A stretch of 64,000 bases of DNA from Paenibacillus gyeongsangnamensis (lineage in GTDB: Bacteria > Bacillota > Bacilli > Paenibacillales > NBRC-103111), in the NCBI RefSeq assembly GCF_027533625.1, contig NZ_JAQAGZ010000016.1, positions 124,001-188,000 on the forward strand. Reading direction: 5' to 3'. Positions 28,037 to 34,655 of this stretch are shown piece after piece. Each line of letters starts with the position of its first letter. Positions within the stretch are counted from its first letter, which is position 1. Made by a program: the position numbers and the translations under genes. The notes below the pieces were generated by a model. It did no database searches, was not told the origin of the DNA, and was given only the letters and a program-made list of their open reading frames with translations.

Positions 28037-28281
28037 TATAATTCCTCCACATGAATTTGCAAAAGATGGAGCACATAATCGGATAAAGGCTGGAACAAAG
28101 CCCGGTTCACCTTTTGCACTGTCGGCCAGTATGCCGCAGTGGCCGGCACGAAGTAGCCGGTAATAAAAAGAGTCAAAACAAGAAGCAGAACCGCTTCGGC
28201 CTTTTGCCTTTTTTTCCACATTCTGATCGTTTGCCTTAGCCCGTAAAATAAGTTCGCGATGCAAACGAGGGCAGTAATCAT
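28036..28281 (-). CDS. Small membrane protein of the ger operon
   Basis: This 81-residue protein has one or two membrane helices (ITALVCIANLFYGL; AVLLLVLTLFITGYF). It lies between gerC and gerB, and its stop overlaps the gerB start. Small extra subunits (GerD-like, called XD in some operons) are known at this place in several spore formers. The role is unknown, and the coupling suggests it is part of the receptor. Confidence 0.6.
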   Translation of the reverse strand: MITALVCIANLFYGLRQTIRMWKKRQKAEAVLLLVLTLFITGYFVPATAAYWPTVQKVNRALFQPLSDYVLHLLQIHVEEL

Positions 28282-28282
28282 G

Positions 28283-29440
28283 CTAATTTTCCTCCAGTAT
28301 CTGTCTCATCCCGATTTTTGAAAACTGCGAGTTCACTTGAACCCGCACGGGCATGGCCGGGTAGAGCTCATCCCACTTGTCTTTCATGCGGTTCCACTCC
28401 TTCGGATGATACTGACGGATATAATCGGAGAAACCGAGCACGTCCACTTTTAATTCTTTTTGAAAATGGTTCAGGCTACTGGCGATCATTTGTTCTATCT
28501 GTTTGTTGGCAGCTCGCTCCAATTGCTCCAATGTATCAGGCCGACTCAGCTGCAGGCTGCGGTCCATGTCCATAAGGGCTGCTTTTAAGTTTACGTCGAC
28601 GTCCAGCGCCGGACCTTCGTCCGTTAGACGGAAGTGAAATTTTTTTTTCGGATTCTGCATGAGCAGTGTTACATTGGCGGAGTCGAATTTGACCTTTACC
28701 GGGAATTCCAGCTTGCTCCATTCTCTTTTCCTCGAGAGCAAATAAACTGTAATGGTATCCTTCCCTTTCAGCCAAGCAACGAATTTGCCCTTATTGAAGA
28801 CGGAGCTGCCGCTGAGGACGAGCACTTCCTTTGAACTGTTTGCCGGCTTCTCCAAGCTCAGTCTTCCCGTCACGAATCCGCGGTATGGATTTGAAAACAA
28901 ATTCGAAACGTCTTTCACCATCAAGGAGACGCTCTTGCCCCATAGATGCTGGTTGGCCGTTCTAGCCATAAAATCGTTCGCGACTAGATCGTTGGTCTCT
29001 GATTTGATCCCTAGCTTATCGGCCGCATTCCCTTCGCTGACGACGATGTAGCTGGACATTCTGATTTCGCGCGATCTGGCCATGTAATCGAGAATTTCAT
29101 AGAAGGCGTGAGTCGCAGCTTCTTGTCCGATGATGAAAAATTTGTCATGCTGCCAGATCATTGTCTTGCCGGCGCGGCTTCGCAGGTTGCGGCCCGCGTC
29201 CATGATGGAGTTGCCCTGTGCGCTTGCCACCCATTCATGTTGCTTGCTTGATTTTTCCATGCTGGTGGCCGAAGGCAAAATGCAGTAAGCGGTAAAGGTA
29301 AATTTGTTTTGTTGCTTATCGTAATCAATTCCGGTCATCATCACCAAAGCAACGTCGCTGATTTCCCGGATGTCTGTCGAGCATCCCGCAGCGAACGTCA
29401 GAATTGCGCCAAACAGCAAAGTCCATTTAACGAGCTTCAT
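28283..29440 (-). CDS. GerC-family germination lipoprotein
   Basis: I chose the ATG at 29440 (MKLVKWTLLFGAILTFAAGC), one codon after another ATG; the product has 385 residues. It has a lipobox (TFAAGC, lipidated Cys20) and the Ger(x)C domains: DIREISDVALVMMTGIDYD, ASAQGNSIMDAGRNLRSRAGKTMIW, then a C-terminal domain ending in YHPKEWNRMKDKWDELYP. The lipoprotein holds the receptor complex at the outer face of the spore inner membrane. It overlaps the end of gerA by 14 bp. Confidence 0.9.
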   Translation of the reverse strand: MKLVKWTLLFGAILTFAAGCSTDIREISDVALVMMTGIDYDKQQNKFTFTAYCILPSATSMEKSSKQHEWVASAQGNSIMDAGRNLRSRAGKTMIWQHDKFFIIGQEAATHAFYEILDYMARSREIRMSSYIVVSEGNAADKLGIKSETNDLVANDFMARTANQHLWGKSVSLMVKDVSNLFSNPYRGFVTGRLSLEKPANSSKEVLVLSGSSVFNKGKFVAWLKGKDTITVYLLSRKREWSKLEFPVKVKFDSANVTLLMQNPKKKFHFRLTDEGPALDVDVNLKAALMDMDRSLQLSRPDTLEQLERAANKQIEQMIASSLNHFQKELKVDVLGFSDYIRQYHPKEWNRMKDKWDELYPAMPVRVQVNSQFSKIGMRQILEEN

Positions 29441-30887
29441 CATCCTGCCGACCAGTCCCTGAAGTTTGTATGTTTCTATGTTGAATCGGAAACAGGATAT
29501 AGCGTTCGAGTACGTTCCGCCACCCTTTTCCGTCGAATAAAGGGATATAGTGTTTGCCAAACGTTTTCAGCGAGCACAAATGCACCAAGATCGTGAATAC
29601 CCCAAGAGCAAGACCGAACACGCCTGTAGATGCGGCGACGAACATGAGGGGAAAGCGCAGCATTCTAAGCGAGATGGCGGTGCTGAACTGAGGGATCGTA
29701 AAAGAGGCGATGCCTGTCATGGCGACCACGATCACCATCGGCCGCGAGACGATCCCGGAGTCGACGGCTGTTTCCCCGATAATGAGGGCGCCGACGATGC
29801 TTACGGATTGCCCTAAGACTCGAGGCAGGCGAAGGCTGGCTTCCCGAAGGACCTCGAAAGCGATCTCCATGATCAAAGCTTCGATAAAGGTAGGGAAGGG
29901 AATTCCCGCTTTGGTCGAAAGGAAAGCGAGCATGAGCGGCGTCGGAATCATTTCCATGTGAAACGTAGTTAAGGCGATATACAATGACGGCCCTAATAAT
30001 GAGATGAACAACGTAATGACCCTCAGTATCCGCAAAAAATTGGCGAAATAAAACCGTTCGTATAAATCTTCGCTGGAATGGAGGAAATCGATGAACGAAG
30101 AGGGTGCGATTAATGCGTTAGGAGTCCCGTCTGTCAAGATGGCTGTTTTTCCGTGATTCAGAGCAGCGACAACACGGTCGGGACGCTCCGTATTCATTAT
30201 TTGGGGTAATGGCGAATATTTGCTGTCTTGAATCCATTCCTCCAATTGCGCGCTGTCGATCAGAACATTCAATTGAACGGCATTCAGGCGCGTTTTAACT
30301 TCTGCCAGGACAGCTTCGTCGACCCGGTTTTCCAGGTAGAGGACCGTCACTTTCGTTTGACTCTGCTGCCCGATATGGAACGGCACCGATTTCAGATCGG
30401 GTGTCTTCAGCCTCCGGTACACCATGCCCAAGTTTTTCTGAAGCTCCTCGGTGAACCCTTCGCGCGGTCCCCGCACGTTTACTTCAATTTTCGGCTCTTC
30501 CACCGCTCGCGTCTCGTAGCCCGGCAGTACAATGCCGTAAGCTTCGATGCGACCTTCGACAAATAGAACGATGCCGGCATTCACAATAAACCGCACGACT
30601 TCCTCCATTTGCGGAAGCAGCTTAGCCGTGCCCAAACGGTTCATCAACTCCGCATAAAAGGCGTCCTTGCGACCCTTCGCATGCTGAAGGTCATCGCTTA
30701 ACGTGCCTACGAGCTCTCGATTGAGGCTTTTTTCGTCCACAATAGCGCTTAAGTAAGCAAGGGATGCGACGGGGTGGCCTTCCTCCATGTCGAGGTGCCG
30801 GACGATGAGCAAATCATTATCCTTGAACCGACGATATAATTCATTCAATACATTGTCAACACAACTATCGATCGGGTCAGACTTCAT
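29427..30887 (-). CDS. GerA-family spore germination receptor subunit
   Basis: Start ATG 30887 was chosen because GGAGG lies 8 bp upstream; the product has 486 residues. It has a large N-terminal soluble region (NELYRRFKDNDLLIVRHL, with MNTERPDRVVAALNHGKTAILTDGTP at the start of the conserved core) and four to five membrane helices after residue 280 (FANFLRILRVITLFISLLGPSLYIAL; PFPTFIEALIMEIAFEVLREA). It is the first gene of the minus-strand ger operon gerA-gerC-small-gerB. It is likely transcribed late in the forespore by sigma G, but no promoter was identified. Confidence 0.92.
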   Translation of the reverse strand: MKSDPIDSCVDNVLNELYRRFKDNDLLIVRHLDMEEGHPVASLAYLSAIVDEKSLNRELVGTLSDDLQHAKGRKDAFYAELMNRLGTAKLLPQMEEVVRFIVNAGIVLFVEGRIEAYGIVLPGYETRAVEEPKIEVNVRGPREGFTEELQKNLGMVYRRLKTPDLKSVPFHIGQQSQTKVTVLYLENRVDEAVLAEVKTRLNAVQLNVLIDSAQLEEWIQDSKYSPLPQIMNTERPDRVVAALNHGKTAILTDGTPNALIAPSSFIDFLHSSEDLYERFYFANFLRILRVITLFISLLGPSLYIALTTFHMEMIPTPLMLAFLSTKAGIPFPTFIEALIMEIAFEVLREASLRLPRVLGQSVSIVGALIIGETAVDSGIVSRPMVIVVAMTGIASFTIPQFSTAISLRMLRFPLMFVAASTGVFGLALGVFTILVHLCSLKTFGKHYIPLFDGKGWRNVLERYILFPIQHRNIQTSGTGRQDDEAR

Positions 30888-31159
30888 ATCCATGTCCTCC
30901 GTGGACGAATCGGGATGCAGTGAGAACAATGTTTATTGTTGTTATTACTGGGTAATTTTATACACCTAGGGAAAGGACGATTAAACGCGTGAAGGGGAGT
31001 CGAATACTAAAGGAGCATGGGTGGCTAACGGGAATGTAAGTTTAATCAAAGCGAATGAATTTGATACGGTAGTCGACGCATTTTGTCAGTTACCCCTTAG
31101 CATTGTGAAAGTAACATAATTCAATTTATGTAAACAAATAAACTCAACACATAACACAA

Positions 31160-31175
31160 CTCATTAATTAATGAG
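31160..31175. repeat. Perfect 16-bp palindrome
   Basis: CTCATTAATTAATGAG is a perfect dyad, about 270 bp upstream of the gerA start. Dyads of this size often bind dimeric repressors. No protein in the window is an obvious partner. Confidence 0.4.
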
Positions 31176-31230
31176 GTCAAGCTTCCTAACAAGCATGGAG
31201 TTCGCATGAGACATTATTATGGTTGCTAAC

Positions 31231-31273
31231 AAGAATCCCACCTATATACATGCTGGTGGGATTCTTGTTTTTT
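31231..31273 (+). terminator. Strong intrinsic terminator without an obvious gene
   Basis: AAGAATCCCACC and GGTGGGATTCTT form a perfect 12-bp stem with a 12-base loop, then GTTTTTT. No intact plus-strand gene precedes it within 340 bp, so its gene has been lost or it ends a small RNA. Confidence 0.8.
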
Positions 31274-31422
31274 ATCTAAACTTAAGCTCTGTTAACCTTG
31301 ATTGTTGATTTCCAACCAAAAGAAAAGAGTAAAATGAACCGCGACAAATGTCACAGCAGGAAAAATACGATTTTGCTAGACTGTTATCGTCGGTGAATAC
31401 GATCAAATAGGAGGCAAATAAA

Positions 31423-31485
31423 ATGAGCTACGTTTCTTTATACAATCGTAATTCTGCTAATTATGCCGCTCGGTTCTGCTTTTGA
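31423..31485 (+). CDS. Possible 20-residue peptide
   Basis: ATG 31423 follows ATAGGAGGCAAATAAA, a very good ribosome site with 9-bp spacing, and the frame reads MSYVSLYNRNSANYAARFCF before TGA. Nothing else supports it. It may equally be the decayed start of a lost gene. Confidence 0.25.
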   Translation: MSYVSLYNRNSANYAARFCF

Positions 31486-31585
31486 TTTTTCTCACTTCAA
31501 TATCCTTATTGGCCGAAAGTTGACTTCCGCTGAGATTAACCAATTACTTATATTAAAATGAGGCTCTGCTCAGGCTTCGTGATTT

Positions 31586-31752
31586 TTAGAAGGAAAAGTA
31601 GCTATAACAACAGGTGCTAGCACTGGTTTAGGACAAGGGATTTTGCTTGCCTTGGCGGAAGCGGGGCTCAAGTGGTCGGTGTAGACTATGTAGAGATGCC
31701 GGAGACGCAAGCCGAAGTTGAAAGTAGAGGAAGATCGTTTATAGGTATTTAA
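31586..31752 (+). pseudogene. kduD-like SDR, N-terminal fragment with frameshift
   Basis: LEGKVAITTGASTGLGQGI (SDR glycine motif), then LALAEAG in one frame and QVVGVDYVEMPETQAEVE in the next. This corresponds to the first 55 or so residues of 2-deoxy-D-gluconate/2-keto-3-deoxy-gluconate dehydrogenases (KduD). A base is missing at GCGGGGCTCAAG (about 31660-31668), and the gene ends at TAA 31752, about 200 codons early. It is a remnant of pectin/uronate metabolism. Confidence 0.65.
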
Positions 31753-31777
31753 ATACAGTTCAGGAATAAGTGTAACG

Positions 31778-31816
31778 AAACAGGGCGGCTGGATTACTCG
31801 GTTGCCCTGTTTTGCG
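31778..31816 (+). terminator. Terminator-like hairpin after the kduD remnant
   Basis: AAACAGGGC and GCCCTGTTTT around a 17-base spacer form a 9-bp stem ending in T residues. It probably belonged to the original kduD transcript. Confidence 0.6.
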
Positions 31817-32127
31817 TACCGTGCTTATTTATGACGGCAAATAAACAATTAGGCACCCGCCAGGCTAAGGGAGAAGCTACTTTTGGTCAAATGCTGCCGA
31901 TCTTATCACTAGAAAAGGCCATTTAATTCAATACCGTCAGTCTAGAACTTATCTTCCCAGAACACCTGATTAGACGGGCACCCAAAATTTAGGAATTTGG
32001 AATCAGTGGCATTCGCGGAGTCGGGCTCATATTTTATCATAGGTATCATTCGAATCGAATAAGTTGGATGTACCCACAGGGCAGCGGTATGGCTTCCATT
32101 AATTTTTATTTACGGAGGATGGCAAAA

Positions 32128-32445
32128 ATGAATGAGTTTCAAAATGACATTATGCAGTTGAACGTATCGGATTTCACGGCGAGCGAGGTGACTCCATTAG
32201 CCCCTCATGGTCAGAGTGCGGCCGATCCGGCGCGCCTCTGTTTTAATTGCTTTACAACCTGCTTCTCTAATTGTGTCAGCACTTGTGTCAGCACTTGTGT
32301 CAGTACTTGTGTCAGTACTTGTTTCAGCACCTGCTTCACTACTTGTTTTCAAAATTGCTTCACCACTTGTTTTCATAATTGCTTCACTTCTTGCTTCAGC
32401 ACTTGTTTTCAAAATTGTTTCCGATGCGCCGCACGTTGCCGATAA
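32128..32445 (+). CDS. Cys-repeat peptide, putative heterocycloanthracin/sonorensin-type RiPP precursor
   Basis: I chose ATG 32128 because GGAGG lies 9 bp upstream; ATG 32119 overlaps that site. The 105-residue product has a leader of about 37 residues (MNEFQNDIMQLNVSDFTASE, then a Pro/Ala stretch) and a core of 67 residues with 18 cysteines, nearly all in the pattern Cys-Phe/Val-x-Thr/Asn/Ser: CFTTCFSNCVSTCVST, later CFQNCFTTCFHNCFTSC. The coding DNA contains 12-bp tandem units (ACTTGTGTCAGY). The leader resembles, from memory, the start of heterocycloanthracin-family precursors of bacilli, which are heterocyclised at Cys by a YcaO enzyme; there the repeat is Cys-x-x, here Cys-x-x-x. No modification or export gene is adjacent. 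Confidence 0.7.
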   Translation: MNEFQNDIMQLNVSDFTASEVTPLAPHGQSAADPARLCFNCFTTCFSNCVSTCVSTCVSTCVSTCFSTCFTTCFQNCFTTCFHNCFTSCFSTCFQNCFRCAARCR

Positions 32446-32867
32446 GCCTTCGAGATCGCTCCTGCCCAATTATCGGCTGGGGCGATTCTACATAATCAGA
32501 CAAGACATTATGTGCAAATCACCTTTCATTAAATCGCTTTTGAACGGATGCAAGATCGATAACAGCATGGAAGGAGGAGGCGGATGGCCCATTTGAACAC
32601 TTCCGGATGGATGGAGAATCCATCGAACTCTGGATAAAGAAGCTAATGCCGGCATTTATTGGAGAGTTAAGTTTAGGGGAGTGGAGGGATTGCCGGAGCT
32701 GCATCAGGTGTATGAAATTGCGGACCCAACAAAGACTGCTGATCGCAGACTCCGTAATTATTGTTTTCCACAGTGAATATGGAGCCCTGGTATTGCAGAA
32801 CCAATGGCTTAACAGGGCCTATACCGGCTGAAATTCCTGATTCTGATATTAAAATGAGTTTCGAAAA
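32446..32867 (+). pseudogene. Coding debris downstream of the peptide gene
   Basis: Two overlapping frames look coding. One runs through KEEADGPFEHFRMDGESIE (about 32565-32640) and the other through GIYWRVKFRGVEGLPELHQ and TADRRLRNYCFPQ, ending at a TGA near 32775. A good ribosome site GGAAGGAGGAGG (32570-32582) precedes a short frame of 17 codons. I take this as one frameshifted gene of unknown family, possibly linked to the peptide gene 130 bp upstream. Confidence 0.35.
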
Positions 32868-33077
32868 ATGTTTTTCAACATTGAAATGGAATTGCGATTT
32901 GTTCTCAAATCAATGACTAAACTAATAGAAAATTATTACTTTGAAGATGCTTTTCGATGGTGGGAAGAATATCGTGATCTGGGACGTATTTCGGAAACAG
33001 AACAGCAATTCATTACCCAAGACAATGGTCGATGGATATCATTAGGGCTTGTTGTTGGTGAGAAACAATTAGGTTGA
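32868..33077 (+). CDS. Small hypothetical protein, possibly truncated
   Basis: The frame reads MTKLIENYYFEDAFRWWEEY and ISETEQQFITQDNGRWISLG and ends at TGA just before a strong terminator, so its C-terminus is real. The start is unclear: ATG 32868 has no Shine-Dalgarno site, and ATG 32913 is an alternative. I do not recognise the family. As a small acidic protein near a bacteriocin-like peptide, an immunity role is conceivable but unsupported. Confidence 0.4.
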   Translation: MFFNIEMELRFVLKSMTKLIENYYFEDAFRWWEEYRDLGRISETEQQFITQDNGRWISLGLVVGEKQLG

Positions 33078-33080
33078 ATG

Positions 33081-33113
33081 AGCCACTCTAACACTGAGTG
33101 GCTCTTTTTTGTA
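33081..33113 (+). terminator. Intrinsic terminator
   Basis: GAGCCACTC, loop TAACACT, GAGTGGCTC, then TTTTTTG. Perfect 9-bp stem, 3 bp after the small ORF at 32868. Confidence 0.9.
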
Positions 33114-33124
33114 TTATCATCAAT

Positions 33125-33375
33125 CTAAAAATGTCCATTGATAACCACGTTATATTCCTGATTGGCATCGGTAATGGGAAGCTTTGAATAGACCTCCAAC
33201 GACTTGCAGCTTTCGTGACCGGAATAAGGCTGTATGTGCGCGTCATCGATACCCTGCCTTTAAGCCAGGTTAACAGGAAATGTCGCAGCTTGTGCGGCGA
33301 CAGATTTTGCACAAGACCGGCTTCCCCCGAATATTTGGCCATAATCTTTCGTATTCCTCGATCGGTATATTAATG
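33125..33375 (-). pseudogene. Tyrosine recombinase (integrase) C-terminal remnant
   Basis: On the minus strand the sequence reads [33 protein letters not shown] in one frame, then [15 protein letters not shown] and [18 protein letters not shown] in the next, ending at TAG 33127-33125. HKLRH, YSGHES and the Tyr of VYSKL are the catalytic-domain landmarks of phage-type integrases. The frame shifts by one base near 33245-33260. Only about 80 codons remain. It may mark the end of a lost mobile element that brought the neighbouring debris. Confidence 0.7.
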
Positions 33376-33547
33376 TTGTTAACACGACACCAAATGGTGG
33401 CCTATAATAAAAATGACACTAAATGGTGTCCAATTAAGAGCTAGTCATTTGGAAAGTTTGGAACCTGAATAAGTTCACTTGAAACAATTATGAGGAGGTG
33501 GCGAAATTAACGGTTATCCTTTGTAATAATATTTAGGAGAGAGTGTT

Positions 33548-33877
33548 GTGAGCGAGAACAACCAGTTGCGGGATGTGTTTGACGCGATTGCAGATCCAAC
33601 TAGGCGCCGACTGATTCGTCTGTTAGCAGAGGCAGAAGAGATACCGCTTCATGAATTAACGGCACAGTTTCAAATGGGCCGTACAGCGGTATCCAAGCAT
33701 TTGACAATCCTTAAAGAGGCCGGTCTGGTACTTGACCGAAAAGTCGGCAGAGAAACGCGATTTAGGCTAAATGCTTCTCCTCTCAGAGAAATTCAAGATT
33801 GGGTGGCTTTCTACAGCAAGTTCTGGAGTACGAATATGTTGCGCTTGAACCAACTATTAGAGGAGGAAGAAGAATGA
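33548..33877 (+). CDS. ArsR-family winged-helix regulator
   Basis: This 109-residue protein starts at GTG 33548, with TAGGAGAGAG upstream. It shows the ArsR fold: DVFDAIADPTRRRLIRLLAE, IPLHELTAQFQMGRTAVSKHLTILKEAGLV (recognition helix), wing DRKVGRETRFRL. It lacks the CVC or other Cys metal motifs. This subtype is typically paired with an AHSA1 domain gene, as here (ATGA overlap), and controls itself and the partner rather than metal resistance. Confidence 0.9.
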   Translation: MSENNQLRDVFDAIADPTRRRLIRLLAEAEEIPLHELTAQFQMGRTAVSKHLTILKEAGLVLDRKVGRETRFRLNASPLREIQDWVAFYSKFWSTNMLRLNQLLEEEEE

Positions 33878-34272
33878 GTTCAACAGTATCCTTGGATTTT
33901 CAGTACACGACATCGATCGAGAAGGTTTGGTCCGCTTTAACCGATTCAAGCAAGCTTGCCAAGTGGGTCATGGAAAATGATTTTAAGCCCGTCGTAGGAC
34001 ACCGTTTCCAGTTCCGTACTCAGCCGATGGGAGGGTGGAATGGAATTATTGACTGCGAAGTGCTTATCGTGGACGCACCAAACCGGTTGTCCTATACTTG
34101 GGTCAGCTTAGGGCAGAACAATACGGTCACCTGGACGCTGCAGGATTTAGGGGACGGAAAGGTTAACCTTCATCTCGAACAAACCGGAATCACAAATGCT
34201 CAAGCATTCGAAGGCGCTAAGTATGGCTGGACTAAAATGTGCGGCGAGCTTGAAAAGGTGTTGGAACAATAA
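33874..34272 (+). CDS. AHSA1/SRPBCC-domain protein
   Basis: This 132-residue START/Bet v1-like protein of the AHSA1 group has VSLDFQYTTSIEKVWSALTD, LAKWVMENDF, the conserved SYTWVSLGQNNTVTWTL and a C-terminal helix GWTKMCGELEKVLEQ. ATG 33874 follows GAGGAGGA and overlaps the ArsR stop by 4 bp. Such proteins bind hydrophobic ligands in a cavity. Its function with ArsR partners is not established. Confidence 0.85.
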   Translation: MSSTVSLDFQYTTSIEKVWSALTDSSKLAKWVMENDFKPVVGHRFQFRTQPMGGWNGIIDCEVLIVDAPNRLSYTWVSLGQNNTVTWTLQDLGDGKVNLHLEQTGITNAQAFEGAKYGWTKMCGELEKVLEQ

Positions 34273-34338
34273 CCGCTTTGGGTACTAAAACATCTCCTTC
34301 CCCAATGCTAAATGAATGGGTACGATAGTTGAACCCTG

Positions 34339-34434
34339 CTTGACCCGAATCAACATAAACCGGCTGCATGTAGTTTGCAGCCGGTTTGTGTCTACTTCGG
34401 ATAATCTGACAAGTTCTTGTCGTTTCGGGTCAAG
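34339..34434. repeat. Dispersed palindromic repeat, variant copy D
   Basis: The ends are an exact inverted pair, CTTGACCCGAA (34339-34349) and TTCGGGTCAAG (34424-34434). Between them is a terminator hairpin AAACCGGCTGCA-TGTAGTT-TGCAGCCGGTTT (34357-34387) and the module ACAAGTTCTTGTCG (34409-34422). It is related to the other copies through the TTCTTGTC core and the layout of ends around a hairpin, but the outer module has diverged. Confidence 0.55.
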
Positions 34435-34655
34435 TTCGCACTAAGTGCGTATGGATAAAGCCGATATGTGATCGCCCTAATGTAAACCTTACTTATACCG
34501 AAGAGGTGGATAACGTGAAAAGATATTCTTTACAAAGTCAGGAGTTCAGTTCCCACAATAACAGGTGCAAGTTCGGGCTGCCCGACTTTCTATGCACGAT
34601 GAATGGTACAATGTGAATATAAGTAGAAATTAACACTATCGGAAGGGTGTTAAGC

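Larger units (their letters stand above)
30888..32127. other. 1.2-kb gene-poor region
   Basis: Between gerA and the cysteine-repeat peptide gene I find only a perfect 16-bp palindrome, a strong terminator (31231), a possible 20-codon ORF (31423), a broken kduD fragment (31586) and another terminator-like hairpin (31778). From about 31820 to 32060 nothing is recognisable apart from promoter-like AT-rich stretches. Confidence 0.5.

Noticed and set aside
32274-32340. Array of 12-bp repeats (ACTTGTGTCAGY) as a possible CRISPR or minisatellite
   Set aside because: The repeats have no spacers and keep the reading frame, encoding the Cys-x-x-x units of the peptide core.
32197-32469. Antisense frame through the Cys-repeat gene rich in Glu, Ala and Thr
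   Set aside because: It is the mirror of a repetitive coding sequence, without a ribosome site; the plus-strand gene has leader, ribosome site and sensible start.
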